Positions 26,032 to 34,964 of a stretch of DNA of 64,000 bases are shown in pieces (positions within the stretch are counted from its first letter, which is position 1; the number at the start of each line of letters is the position of its first letter). The translations under genes and the position numbers were made by a program. The DNA is from Pseudoroseomonas cervicalis. Lineage in GTDB: Bacteria; Pseudomonadota; Alphaproteobacteria; Acetobacterales; Acetobacteraceae. The notes under the pieces were generated by a model. The model saw only the letters and a program-made list of their open reading frames with translations. It ran no database searches and was not told where the DNA came from. The stretch is taken from assembly GCF_030818485.1 (NCBI RefSeq), contig NZ_JAUTAJ010000004.1, positions 1,281,001 to 1,345,000 of the forward strand, read 5' to 3'.

Positions 26032-27009
26032 ATGCACCGTCGCACCGCGCTGATGCTGTTGCCCGCTCTGGCCGGGCTGCGCGCCCCGGCCGTCCTGGCC
26101 CAGGGGCGATACCCCGAGCGGCCGATCCGGCTGATCATCCCCTTCGCCGCCGGCGGCAGCAACGACATCGTCGGCCGCGTGGTGGCCGAGGGCATGGGCG
26201 CGCGGCTCGGCCAGTCCTTCGTGGTGGAAAACCGCGGCGGCGCCGGCGGCGTGCTGGGCAATGAGGCCGTGGCCCAGTCGGCCAGGGATGGCTACACGCT
26301 GCTGCTCGGTGGCAGCGGCAGCTTCCTGATCAGCAGCCTGGTGCAGCCGAAGCTGTCCTACGACATCATCCGCGACTTCGCCCCCGTGGGCTTCATCGGC
26401 AATGCGCCGAACGTCATCACCGTGAACCCGCAGGTCGAGGCGCGCGACATGGCCGGGCTGCGCGATCTGGCGCGCCGCGCCCGCCCGCCGCTCTCCTATG
26501 CCAGCCCCGGCGTCGGCACCACCGGCCATGTGCTGGGGGCGCTGCTCAGCCTCGAATTCGGCGCCGAGATGGAGCACATCCCCTATCGCGGCACCGGCCC
26601 GGCCATCACCGATGTGCTGGCCGGCCGGGTGAACATCCTGACCAATGCGGCGGCGCCGCTGCGGCCGCACATCGCCTCGGGGGGGTTGCGGGCGCTGGCG
26701 GTCGCGGCGCCGAAGCGGCTGGACTTCCTGCCCGAGCTGCCGACCACGGTGGAGCAGGGTTTTCCGAGGGTGCTGTCCTCCACCTGGTACGGGCTGCTGG
26801 GCCCGGCGGGCATGCCGGCCGAGCGGGTCGCGGCGCTGCACGCCGCGCTGAACGCCACCCTGGCCGATCCCGCCGCGAAGCAGCGCCTGGCCGAGGAGGG
26901 GGTCGAGATCGAGACCAGCCCGACGCCCGCCGATTATGGCCGCTTCATCGAGGCCGATCGCCAGCGCTGGCAGGAGATCGTCACCCGCGCCAATATCCGG
27001 GCCGAGTGA
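26032..27009 (+). CDS. Bug-family (TctC) periplasmic receptor
   Basis: A 325-residue receptor that opens a five-gene catabolic operon. The signal peptide is about residues 1-24 (RRTALMLLPALAGLRAPAVLA). The mature start YPERPIRLIIPFAAGGSNDIVGR is the Bug hallmark; VVENRGGAGGVLGNEAVAQS, DGYTLLLGGSGS and LSYASPGVGTTGH follow. ATG 26032 is preceded by GGAGGATC. The stop overlaps the start of the dehydrogenase (TGATG). As the first gene of the operon it indicates that the pathway begins with capture of an external carboxylate. Confidence 0.94.
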   Translation: MHRRTALMLLPALAGLRAPAVLAQGRYPERPIRLIIPFAAGGSNDIVGRVVAEGMGARLGQSFVVENRGGAGGVLGNEAVAQSARDGYTLLLGGSGSFLISSLVQPKLSYDIIRDFAPVGFIGNAPNVITVNPQVEARDMAGLRDLARRARPPLSYASPGVGTTGHVLGALLSLEFGAEMEHIPYRGTGPAITDVLAGRVNILTNAAAPLRPHIASGGLRALAVAAPKRLDFLPELPTTVEQGFPRVLSSTWYGLLGPAGMPAERVAALHAALNATLADPAAKQRLAEEGVEIETSPTPADYGRFIEADRQRWQEIVTRANIRAE

Positions 27010-27980
27010 TGCGCTCTCCTCTGCGGCGCATCCTGGTGCTGGATGATTTCGGCGATGCCGCGCGCGGCGCCGCCGATTGGGCCGGCCTGCCCGTCACCTT
27101 CCTGACCGACAAGCTGGATGAGGACGGGCTCGCCGCGCGGGTCGCGGCGGAACGGGCCGATGCGCTGGTGCTGATCCGCGAGCGCAGCGCCTTCCCCGCC
27201 CCGCTGGTGCGGCGCCTGGCCGGGCTGCGGCTGGTGGTGACCACCGGCATGCGCAACCGGTTGCTGGACCTCGAGACCTGCGACGCCGCCGGCATCGCCG
27301 TTTGCGGCACGCCCTCCCTCGCCTCGCCCACCGTGGAACTCACCTGGGGGCTGATCCTGTCGCTGGCCCGCGACCTGCCGCGGCAGGAGCAGCGCCTGCG
27401 CCAGGGGCTGTGGCAGCAGGGGGCGGGGCTGGGGCTGGAGGGGGCGACGCTGTCCATCGCGGGGCTCGGGCGCATCGGCAGCGGCGTCGCCGCCATCGGC
27501 CGCGCCTTCGGCATGCGGCTGCTGGCCTGGAGCCCGAACATGACGGAGGCCACCGCCGAGGAAGCCGGCGCGACCCTGGTCGACAAGGCCACCCTGTTCC
27601 GCGAGGCCGATATCCTGACGCTGCATCTGGGCCTCGGCCCCACGACGCGCGGCATCGTTGCTGAAGCGGATTTGGCCCTGATGCGCCCGGGCGCGCTGCT
27701 GGTGAACACCGCGCGTGGCCCGCTGGTGGACCAGCCCGCGCTGATCGCGGCGCTCGCCAGCGGCCGGCTCGGCGGCGCCGCCATCGACACGCATGAGCCG
27801 GAGCCGATGCGCGCGGAGGACCCGATCCGCCAGGCGCCGAACACCATCCTGACGCCGCATCTCGGCTACGTCACGCAGCAGAATTTCCGCCGGTATTTCG
27901 AGGGCGCGGTGGAATGCCTGCGCGCCTGGAATGACGGCGCCCCCCTGCCCCGGCCGCTGAACGCCGCCGCCCAAGCCTGA
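27009..27980 (+). CDS. D-2-hydroxyacid dehydrogenase family protein
   Basis: A 323-residue NAD(P)-dependent dehydrogenase. The Rossmann loop is LSIAGLGRIGSGVAAIGRAFGM near residue 150. The catalytic Arg lies in LVNTARGPLVDQPALI, the Glu in DTHEPEPMRAEDP, and the His in TILTPHLGYVT. The start is given as ATG 27009, which overlaps the Bug stop as TGATG; a GTG three bases earlier is also in frame. It is the second gene of the operon and should oxidise or reduce the imported hydroxy/oxo acid. Confidence 0.93.
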   Translation: MRSPLRRILVLDDFGDAARGAADWAGLPVTFLTDKLDEDGLAARVAAERADALVLIRERSAFPAPLVRRLAGLRLVVTTGMRNRLLDLETCDAAGIAVCGTPSLASPTVELTWGLILSLARDLPRQEQRLRQGLWQQGAGLGLEGATLSIAGLGRIGSGVAAIGRAFGMRLLAWSPNMTEATAEEAGATLVDKATLFREADILTLHLGLGPTTRGIVAEADLALMRPGALLVNTARGPLVDQPALIAALASGRLGGAAIDTHEPEPMRAEDPIRQAPNTILTPHLGYVTQQNFRRYFEGAVECLRAWNDGAPLPRPLNAAAQA

Positions 27981-27996
27981 AGGATTTTTCTCTGTC

Positions 27997-28830
27997 ATGA
28001 CCGCGACCTCCACCGGAAGCGACGCCATCCTGCTGCAGGCGGATGGGCCGGTCGCCCTGCTCACCCTGAACCGCCCCGCCGCGCGCAACGCCATCGATGA
28101 CGAGATGCGCGCCGAGCTGATGGCAGCGCTCGACCATGTGGCGCGCACCGACAGCATCAAGGCGCTGGTGATCACCGGCGCCGGAAAGGGCTTCTGCGCC
28201 GGCGGCGATGTGAAGTCGATGCAGGCCAGGCTCGCCGTGCCGCAGGGCGAGGTGGCGCTGAATGGCTGGCGCCGCCAGCAGCGCACGCATCACGCGGTGG
28301 CCATGCTGCACGCCCTGCCCAAGCCCACCATCGCCGCCGTCAATGGCGCCGCCACCGGGCTTGGCTGCGACATCGCGCTGTGCTGCGACTTCATCATCGC
28401 CTCCGACGCCGCGCGCTTCGCCATGACCTACATCCTGCGCGGGCTGATCCCGGATGGCGGCGGCATGTATTTCCTGCCGCGCCGCGTCGGCCTCTCCCGC
28501 GCCAAGGAGCTGATCTTCTCCGGCCGCACGGTGGAGCCGGAGGAGGCGCTGCGCCTCGGCATGATCGACCGCATCACCGCGGCGGAGACGCTGCTCGACG
28601 ACGCAACGGCCTGGGCCGAGGAGCTCGGCCGCGGCGCCCCCGCCGCGCTGGCGCTGAGCAAGAACATCCTCGACCAGAGCTTCGAGCTTTCGGTCGAGCA
28701 GGTCTTCGCCATGGGCAGCCAGGCGCAGGCGATCTGCTACAGCTCGCGCGAGCACCAGGACTCGGTCGCGGCCTTCCTCGACGGCGTGGCGCAGCGCCGC
28801 GCCGCCAAGGCGAAGGGCGATGCGGCATGA
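27997..28830 (+). CDS. Enoyl-CoA hydratase/isomerase family protein
   Basis: A 277-residue crotonase-fold enzyme. The oxyanion-hole segments are visible as ALVITGAGKGFCAGGDVKSM (about residue 58) and KPTIAAVNGAATGLGCDIALCCDF (about 108). The catalytic Glu region is DGGGMYFLPRRVG, with only part of the usual Glu pair obvious. It should hydrate or isomerise an acyl-CoA intermediate. It sits 16 bp after the dehydrogenase and overlaps the CoA ligase start by four bases (ATGA), so its product pool is presumably supplied by that ligase. Confidence 0.92.
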   Translation: MTATSTGSDAILLQADGPVALLTLNRPAARNAIDDEMRAELMAALDHVARTDSIKALVITGAGKGFCAGGDVKSMQARLAVPQGEVALNGWRRQQRTHHAVAMLHALPKPTIAAVNGAATGLGCDIALCCDFIIASDAARFAMTYILRGLIPDGGGMYFLPRRVGLSRAKELIFSGRTVEPEEALRLGMIDRITAAETLLDDATAWAEELGRGAPAALALSKNILDQSFELSVEQVFAMGSQAQAICYSSREHQDSVAAFLDGVAQRRAAKAKGDAA

Positions 28831-30896
28831 ACGCGCTCGGCGCCCTGCTGCGCCCGCGCAGCGTCGCGGTGATCGGCGCCTCGGCCGATGCCGGCAAGAT
28901 GACCGGCCGCCCGGTCGGCTATCTGCAGAAATACGGCTTCGCCGGCGAGATCTGGCCGGTGAACCCGCGCGCCGAGAGCATCGCCGGCCTGCCCTGCTAT
29001 GCCGATATCGCCTCGCTCCCCGCCGCGCCGGATGCCGCCATCGTGCTGCTGGGGCCGGAGCGGGCCGAAGCCGCGGTGCGCGACCTCTCGGCGCGCGGCT
29101 GCCAGGCGGCCATCGTGCTGGCCAGCGGCTATGGCGAGGCCAATGAGGACGGCGCGCGCCGCCAGCAGGCGCTGAAGCAGGCCGCCGGGCCGATGCGGCT
29201 GCTCGGCCCCAACACCATCGGCCTGGTCAACCTGACCGACCGCATGATGCTGTCCGCCACCGGCGCGCTGGAGGTCGGCAATCTCGCGACGGGGCGCATC
29301 TCGGTCGTGTCGCAGAGCGGCGGCATCCTGGGCTCGCTGCTGTCACGCGCCGCCGATCGCGGCATCGGCTTCGCCAAGCTGGTCTCCACCGGCAATGAGG
29401 CCGATATCGACAGCAGCGAGATGATCGCGCATCTGGTCGAGGATGACGCCACCGACGTCATCGCCGTCTACATGGAAGGGCTGCGGCGGCCGGATCTGTT
29501 CCAGCGGGCGGCGCGGCGCGCGGCGGAGCTCGGCAAGCCGGTCGTGGTCTACAAGGTCGGCCGCTCGGAATCCGGGGCCCGGGCCGCGACCTCGCACACC
29601 GGCGCGCTGGCCGGCGCCGACCGCGTCTATGACGCGCTGTTCCGGCAGTATGGCGTGATCCGCGCCGAGAGCTTCACCGATTTGCTCGACATCCCCGCCG
29701 CGCTGGCCTGCGGCCGCCGCATGCGGGGCGAGCGTGTCGCCATCCTGACCTCGACGGGGGGCGCCGGCACGCTGCTGGCCGACAATTGCGGCCTGGCCGG
29801 CATCGCCGTGCCGGCCCCCGATGCGGCGACGACGCAGCGCTTGGCGACATTGCTGAACGAAGACCCCGCCGCCATCGGCCGCAACCCGGTCGATGTGACG
29901 CTGGCCGGGCTGCGGCCGGAGCTGTTCCGCGGCGCCATCGACGCGCTGCTGGACAGCCCCTCCTATGACGCAGCGGTGGTGGTGATCGGCTCCTCGGCGC
30001 TGGCGACACCCGACATCGTGGCGGGCGCCATCGTCGAATGCCAGGCGCGCAGCGACAAGCCGGTGCTGGCCTATGTCAGCCCGCACGCGCCGCATCTGCT
30101 GCGGCTGCTGAACGGCCAGGGCATTCCCGCCTTCGCCACGCCGGAAAGCTGCGCCAGCGTGCTGCGCGCGCTGCGCCCGGCGGCGCTGCCGCCGCTGCCA
30201 GCGAAGATGGCCGAGGACCCTTCCCTGCTGGCCGGCCTGCCCGCCGGCAATCTCAACGAGGCCGAGAGCAAGGCGCTCTTCGCCCGCTTCGGCGTGCCGG
30301 TGGCGCGCGAGCAGGTGGCCGCCGATGCGCCGGCCGCCGCCGAAGCGGCGCAAAAGCTCGGCGGCGAGGTGGTGCTGAAGCTGCTCTCCCGCGCCATCGC
30401 GCATAAGAGCGACATTGGCGGCGTGCGGGTCGGGCTGTCGGCCGAGCAGGTGCCGGAAGCCTGCGCCACCATGCTGCGGCGCGCGGCCGAGGCCGGGGCG
30501 CCCGCCCCGGAAGGCTTCCTGGTGCAGGAGCGGGTGCGCGGCGGGGTCGAGATGATCCTGGGCTTCCACCGCGATCCGCAGCTCGGGCCGGTGATCCTGC
30601 TCGGCGCCGGGGGCGTCGCGGCGGAGCTGTTCCAGGACAGCACGCTGCGCCTGCTGCCGATCGCCCGCGCCGATGCCGAGGCCATGGTGGAGGAGCTGAA
30701 GGCGGCGCGGCTGCTGCGCGGCTATCGCGGCGCGCCGCCGGCCGACATCCCGGCCCTGGTCGATGCCGTGCTGGCCTTCGCCGCCATGGCCGGCGTGGCC
30801 GGGGATCGCCTGCTGGAGGCCGAGATCAACCCGCTTTTCGTGCTGCCGCAGGGCCAGGGGGCGCGGGCGGCGGACGGGCTGGCGGTGCTGCGGTGA
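28827..30896 (+). CDS. Acyl-CoA synthetase (NDP-forming), acetate--CoA ligase family
   Basis: A 689-residue fused ligase. The CoA-binding domain comes first (RSVAVIGASADAGKMTGRP). Next is the succinyl-CoA-synthetase-like domain (ISVVSQSGGILGSLL, KLVSTGNEADID) with the phospho-histidine in SHTGALAGADRVYDALFRQ. The C-terminal ATP-grasp domain starts near residue 475 (LNEAESKALFARFGVPVAREQ, VVLKLLSRAIAHKSDIGGV). It should activate a carboxylic acid to its CoA ester with ATP giving ADP. ATG 28827 overlaps the hydratase stop, and its own stop overlaps the MmgE/PrpD start. Substrate unknown. Confidence 0.94.
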   Translation: MNALGALLRPRSVAVIGASADAGKMTGRPVGYLQKYGFAGEIWPVNPRAESIAGLPCYADIASLPAAPDAAIVLLGPERAEAAVRDLSARGCQAAIVLASGYGEANEDGARRQQALKQAAGPMRLLGPNTIGLVNLTDRMMLSATGALEVGNLATGRISVVSQSGGILGSLLSRAADRGIGFAKLVSTGNEADIDSSEMIAHLVEDDATDVIAVYMEGLRRPDLFQRAARRAAELGKPVVVYKVGRSESGARAATSHTGALAGADRVYDALFRQYGVIRAESFTDLLDIPAALACGRRMRGERVAILTSTGGAGTLLADNCGLAGIAVPAPDAATTQRLATLLNEDPAAIGRNPVDVTLAGLRPELFRGAIDALLDSPSYDAAVVVIGSSALATPDIVAGAIVECQARSDKPVLAYVSPHAPHLLRLLNGQGIPAFATPESCASVLRALRPAALPPLPAKMAEDPSLLAGLPAGNLNEAESKALFARFGVPVAREQVAADAPAAAEAAQKLGGEVVLKLLSRAIAHKSDIGGVRVGLSAEQVPEACATMLRRAAEAGAPAPEGFLVQERVRGGVEMILGFHRDPQLGPVILLGAGGVAAELFQDSTLRLLPIARADAEAMVEELKAARLLRGYRGAPPADIPALVDAVLAFAAMAGVAGDRLLEAEINPLFVLPQGQGARAADGLAVLR

Positions 30897-32239
30897 GGCT
30901 GGCGCCGCTGCCGGTCCTGGCCGCGCATGCGGCCGCCTGGCGCGACGCGCCCTGGCCGGAGGGGCTGGAGCGGCATGCGCGGCGCGCCCTGCTGGACTGG
31001 TTCGCCGCCACCCTGCCCGGCACCCGCCAGGCACCGGCGACCCTGCTGGCGCCGGCGCTGGCGGCCGAGCGCGGCCAGGGCGCGGCGCTCTGCTATGTCG
31101 ATGGCCAGCGCGGCGCGCCGCGCCACGCGGCGCTGCTGAACGGCGTCGCCAGCCACACGGTGGAGTTCGACGACATCCACCGCGATTCCGGCCTGCATCC
31201 GGGCAGCCCGACCGTGGCCGCCGCATTGGCCCTGGCGCAGGCCCATGGCGCCGGCATGGATGCGCTGCTGCGCGCCATGGTCGCGGGCTATGAGGTGGGC
31301 GGGCGCGTGGCCCTCGCGGTGCAGCCCAGCCACTACCGCATGTGGCACACCACCGCGACCATCGGCACCCTCGCCGCCGCCGCGGCCGGCGCGGTGCTGC
31401 TGGGCTGCAATGCTGCGCGCACCGGCCATGCCATCGCGCTGGCCGCCACCATGACGGGCGGGCTGCAGCAGGCCTTCCGCGGCAGCGGCATGAGCAAGCC
31501 GATGCATGCCGGCCGCGCCGCCGAGGCCGGGCTGCTGGCGGCGCAGGCCGCCGCCGCCGGCGTCACCGGCGCGCCGGATGTGCTGGAGGGCCCGGCCGGC
31601 CTCGCCGCCGCCACCAGCGAGTCCACCGGGCGCTGGGAGCTGGCGCTGGACGGGCTCGGCACGCGCCCCATAATCGCGGCGATGACCTTCAAGAACCATG
31701 GCTGCTGCGGCCACATCTTCCCGGCGCTGGACGGGCTGCTGGCGCTGCGGGCGCGGCATCCCTTCCGCCCGGAGGAAGTCGCGCGCCTGCATGTGGCCGG
31801 CTACCGCGCCACCGCCGAGATGTGCGACAGGCCGCAGGCCGAGGATGCGCAGCAGGCGCGGTTCAGCCTGCAATACTGCGCCGCCGCGCTGCTGCATCAC
31901 GGCGCGGTGCGGCTGGACGCCTTCGCGCCGGCGCGGCTGCGCGACCCGGTGCTGCGGGCCTTCATGTCGAAGGTCTCGGTCAGCCTGGCGCCGGAGCTGG
32001 CCGAGGCCTATCCGCGCCGCCGCGCGGCAAGGCTGCGCCTGGAGCTGCAGGACGGCACGGTGCTGACGCATGAGCAGCCGACCCGCAAGGGCGACCCGGA
32101 GGACCCGCTCACCGATGCCGAGCTGGACGCCAAATTCGACGAGCTGGCCGGGCCGGTGCTGGGTGCCGCCGGCGCGGCGGCGCTGCGGGCGCTGATCCGC
32201 AGCGGCACGGCGCTGCCGGGCGCGCTGGCGCCCGGCTGA
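30893..32239 (+). CDS. MmgE/PrpD family protein
   Basis: A 448-residue protein of the 2-methylcitrate dehydratase (PrpD)/MmgE family, also including cis-aconitate decarboxylase and imino-disuccinate epimerase. The all-helical domain shows GVASHTVEFDDIHRDSGLHPGSP near residue 83, a family catalytic region. FRGSGMSKPMHAGRAAEAGLLAA follows near 197. The small lid domain starts around residue 265 (MTFKNHGCCGHIFPALDGL). GTG 30893 overlaps the previous stop (GTGA). As last gene of the operon, it suggests dehydration or isomerisation of a tricarboxylate-like intermediate. Confidence 0.92.
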   Translation: MRLAPLPVLAAHAAAWRDAPWPEGLERHARRALLDWFAATLPGTRQAPATLLAPALAAERGQGAALCYVDGQRGAPRHAALLNGVASHTVEFDDIHRDSGLHPGSPTVAAALALAQAHGAGMDALLRAMVAGYEVGGRVALAVQPSHYRMWHTTATIGTLAAAAAGAVLLGCNAARTGHAIALAATMTGGLQQAFRGSGMSKPMHAGRAAEAGLLAAQAAAAGVTGAPDVLEGPAGLAAATSESTGRWELALDGLGTRPIIAAMTFKNHGCCGHIFPALDGLLALRARHPFRPEEVARLHVAGYRATAEMCDRPQAEDAQQARFSLQYCAAALLHHGAVRLDAFAPARLRDPVLRAFMSKVSVSLAPELAEAYPRRRAARLRLELQDGTVLTHEQPTRKGDPEDPLTDAELDAKFDELAGPVLGAAGAAALRALIRSGTALPGALAPG

Positions 32240-32260
32240 ACCGCCGGGCCTCCGCGCGCC

Positions 32261-33244
32261 TCACTCCAGCCGGATATTGGCGTCGCGCACCACCCGGCCC
32301 AGACGCTCGCGCTCCGAGGCGTAGAACTGCCCCATCGCCGCCGGCGTGCCGCCCAGCACATCGGCGCCGCTCTCGACGATGCGCTTGCGGGTCTCCGGCT
32401 CCTCGATCATCCGGTTCACCGCGGCATTCACCTGCTCGACGATCTCCTGCGGCGTGCCGGTGGGTGCCATCAGGCCCCAGACGCTGGCCAGCTCGACCCC
32501 CTCGATGCCCGCCTCGCGGAAGGTCGGCACCTCCGGCAGGGTGGCGGAGCGCTGGCCGGAGCTGACGGCGAGCGCGCGCACCCGCCCGCCCTCGATATGC
32601 CCGCGCAGCGTCGGGATCGAGCCCATATAGCTGTCGATCTGGCCATTGATCAGGTCGGGCAGCGACTGGGCGATGCCGCGATAGGGGATGTGGTTCAGCT
32701 GGATGCCGGCGCTGCGCTGCCACAGCTCCAGGATCAGGTGCGACACGGTGCCGATGCCGGGCGAGCCGAAGGTCAGCTGGCCGCGCTTCTCGCGCGCCGC
32801 GGCGGTGAATTCGGCCAGGCTCTTCCAGGGCGCATCGGCCCGCACCACCAGCACCGCGGCGCCGCTGGCGATCAGCCCGACCGGCATCAGGTCGCGATCC
32901 GGGTCATAGGGCAGGCGCGAATAGGTCAGCGGGTTCAGCACGACATTGTCGGTCTGCGCCATCACCATGGTGTAGCCATCCGGCCGGCTCTTGGCGACGC
33001 CGTCCAGCGCGACATTGCCGCCGGCGCCGGGCTTGTTCTCGACCACCACGGACCAGCCGAGCGCAGCACTCAGCCGCTCGGCCACCAGCCGCGTCAGATT
33101 GTCGGTGCCGCCGCCGGGCGGGAAGGGCACGACGATGCGCACCGGGCGGTTGGGGAAAGCCTGGGCGCGCGCCGGGGGGGCGAGCGCCGGGGTGGCGAGC
33201 GCGCCGAGGCTGGCGGCCAGCAGGCCGCGTCGGGTCAGATGCAT
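32261..33244 (-). CDS. Bug-family (TctC) periplasmic receptor
   Basis: A 327-residue receptor with a signal peptide (LTRRGLLAASLGALATPALA, cleavage near ARAQA). The mature protein begins FPNRPVRIVVPFPPGGGTDNLTR and carries VVENKPGAGGNVALDGVAKSRPDGYTMVM, LTFGSPGIGTVSHL and EVPTFREAGIEGVEL. It is convergent with the MmgE/PrpD gene (21 bp between stops). It is the downstream gene of a minus-strand run with the oxidoreductase and RraA genes, spaced 58 bp. This makes the trio Bug-oxidoreductase-RraA a second version of the 17-20 kb arrangement. Confidence 0.94.
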   Translation of the reverse strand: MHLTRRGLLAASLGALATPALAPPARAQAFPNRPVRIVVPFPPGGGTDNLTRLVAERLSAALGWSVVVENKPGAGGNVALDGVAKSRPDGYTMVMAQTDNVVLNPLTYSRLPYDPDRDLMPVGLIASGAAVLVVRADAPWKSLAEFTAAAREKRGQLTFGSPGIGTVSHLILELWQRSAGIQLNHIPYRGIAQSLPDLINGQIDSYMGSIPTLRGHIEGGRVRALAVSSGQRSATLPEVPTFREAGIEGVELASVWGLMAPTGTPQEIVEQVNAAVNRMIEEPETRKRIVESGADVLGGTPAAMGQFYASERERLGRVVRDANIRLE

Positions 33245-33302
33245 TGTTGTTTCCTCCGGCAGTCCTGGGCCCCGCCGGGCCGGCGGGGGTGGTCGGCAAT
33301 CT

Positions 33303-34208
33303 CTAGCGGGCGCGGCCCATCTTCCGTTCCATGGCCGCCAGCACCTCTTCCAGCGTCGCGGGCACGACGCCGTCGAAATGCGCCTTCAGCCCGAGGCTCT
33401 CCTTCCAGCGCAGCCGCGCCGCGATGGCCTGGGCCATGATCGGCTCGATGCCGGCATCGCGCACCGCCTCGGCCGACATCTCCAGCTCCTCCGCCCGCCG
33501 CTTGGCGTGGATGGCGCCGGAGGGCAGCAGGCTGTGCACCGTGTCGTTCCAGGGCCGCGCCAGCGTCTTGGCGGCCGAGGCCAGGACGCGATCGGCCACG
33601 CCGTAATGCCGCGCGGCCAGCAGCATCTCGTCATGCAGCGCCTCGATGCCCTTCAGCAGCACCGAGCGCAGGATCTTGATGCCGGAGGCGGTGCCGAGCT
33701 CCTCGCCCACGAAATCGATCTTCATGCCCCAGGGGTTCAGCAATTCGCCGATGCGCGCGCCGGCCGGGCCGCTCGCCAGCATCGGCATGGCGTAGCCCTG
33801 CAGCGGCGTGCCCTCGATCGAGCCATCGCCCAGCAGCGCGCCGCTGGCGGCCAGCCGCGCCGCCACCTCGCGCTTGATGCCCGGGGTCGCCGAGGCGAAG
33901 TCGACGAAGACATGGCGCGGCGTCAGGAAGGGCGCCGAGGCGGCGGCGCTCTCCACCGAGGCGACGCCGGGCGTCGCGCTGACGATGACATCCGCCGCCG
34001 CCGCCAGCGCCTCATTCGAGCGCAGCAGCGTCACGCCTGAGGCCTGGGCGCGCTGCTGGATCAGCCCGGCGAAGGGGCCGTCGAAGGCGTATCTGTCATA
34101 GGCGGCGACGGAGGCGAGGCCCGCCGCGCGCAGCCCCGCCGCCACCGTGCTGCCGATCTCGCCGAAGCCCACCAGGCCGAGGCGGAATTGTTCGCGCGTC
34201 TCGCTCAT
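33303..34208 (-). CDS. NAD(P)-dependent oxidoreductase with DUF1932 domain
   Basis: A 301-residue member of the beta-hydroxyacid dehydrogenase group. The Rossmann fold opens RLGLVGFGEIGSTVAAGLRAAG. The substrate segment is FVDFASATPGIKREVA and the family motif GDGSIEGTPLQGYAMPML. The C-terminal helical DUF1932 domain includes SGIKILRSVLLKGIEALHDEMLLAARHYG, in which the Lys should be catalytic. ATG 34208 lies 8 bases after the RraA stop, so the two are co-transcribed. It probably reduces or oxidises a branched hydroxyacid produced by the aldolase. Longer upstream starts would lie inside rraA and are less likely. Confidence 0.9.
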   Translation of the reverse strand: MSETREQFRLGLVGFGEIGSTVAAGLRAAGLASVAAYDRYAFDGPFAGLIQQRAQASGVTLLRSNEALAAAADVIVSATPGVASVESAAASAPFLTPRHVFVDFASATPGIKREVAARLAASGALLGDGSIEGTPLQGYAMPMLASGPAGARIGELLNPWGMKIDFVGEELGTASGIKILRSVLLKGIEALHDEMLLAARHYGVADRVLASAAKTLARPWNDTVHSLLPSGAIHAKRRAEELEMSAEAVRDAGIEPIMAQAIAARLRWKESLGLKAHFDGVVPATLEEVLAAMERKMGRAR

Positions 34209-34215
34209 GGCGGGC

Positions 34216-34839
34216 TCAGCGGCCATAGGCGCCGACATAGCGCCCCTCGGCGATGCTGCGCAGCATCTCCGCCTCGCGCGCCTCCTGCGCATGCACGGCC
34301 TGCAGCAGCGCGGCGGCGTTGTCGGGCGGGAAGGCCACCACGCCATCCTCGTCGCCGACGACGATGTCGCCCGGCCGCACCAGCATGCCGCCGATGCTGA
34401 CCGGCACGTTCAGCTCGCCCGGCCCGTTCTTGTAGGGGCCGCGATGGATGGCGGCGCGGGCGAAGCAGGGGAAGTCGGATTGCGCGATGGCGCGGGCGTC
34501 GCGGATGGCGCCGTCGATCACCATGCCGGCGGCGCCGCGCGACTTCGCGACGGCGGCCATGATCTCGCCCACCAAAGCGCGGGCGGTGTCGCCGCCGCCA
34601 TCGACCACCAGCACATCGCCGGGTCGGATCAGGTCGAGCGCCTTGTGGATGGTCAGGTTGTCGCCGGCGGCGGTGCGCACCGTCAGCGCGCGGCCGACCA
34701 TGGTGCCGCCGCGATGGAAGGGGCGCAGCCCGACGGCGCCCGGCAGGCGCTGCAGATTGTCGCTGATCACGGCCGTGCTGGCCGCGCCGAACCCGGCCAG
34801 GAGCTCCGGCGCGAGCGTCGCGCCTGCCTCGTTGGACAT
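34216..34839 (-). CDS. RraA-family protein (HMG/CHA aldolase-like)
   Basis: A 207-residue RraA/HMG-aldolase-superfamily protein. The metal and substrate site motifs are GDNLTIHKALDLIRPGDVLVVDGGGD and VIDGAIRDARAI with the Arg-Asp pair. CFARAAIHRGPYKNGPGELNVPV is nearly identical in pattern to the 17.3-kb copy. It differs enough along its length to be a paralogue, not a recent duplicate. It is the first gene of the unit RraA-oxidoreductase-Bug and is divergent from a LysR gene across 125 bp. The probable reaction is retro-aldol cleavage of a 4-hydroxy-2-oxoacid. Confidence 0.9.
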   Translation of the reverse strand: MSNEAGATLAPELLAGFGAASTAVISDNLQRLPGAVGLRPFHRGGTMVGRALTVRTAAGDNLTIHKALDLIRPGDVLVVDGGGDTARALVGEIMAAVAKSRGAAGMVIDGAIRDARAIAQSDFPCFARAAIHRGPYKNGPGELNVPVSIGGMLVRPGDIVVGDEDGVVAFPPDNAAALLQAVHAQEAREAEMLRSIAEGRYVGAYGR

Positions 34840-34964
34840 CCTCGTTTCCTTTTCGCAGCACCGGCGGGGCCGGTCTTTGCCCCAGACCTAGGCCGGGTGG
34901 AGGATCGACTCAAACGATAAAAAATGATCCGATCGCATCGCCTTATGGAATATGACGACACCGC
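34840..34964. promoter_or_regulatory. Divergent promoter region rraA/lysR
   Basis: The segment 34905-34960 is much more A/T-rich than the genes. It holds inverted ATAA/TTAT quartets flanking an ATGATCCGATCGCAT near-palindrome (34923-34937), a plausible LysR site. The exact operator is uncertain. Confidence 0.45.
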
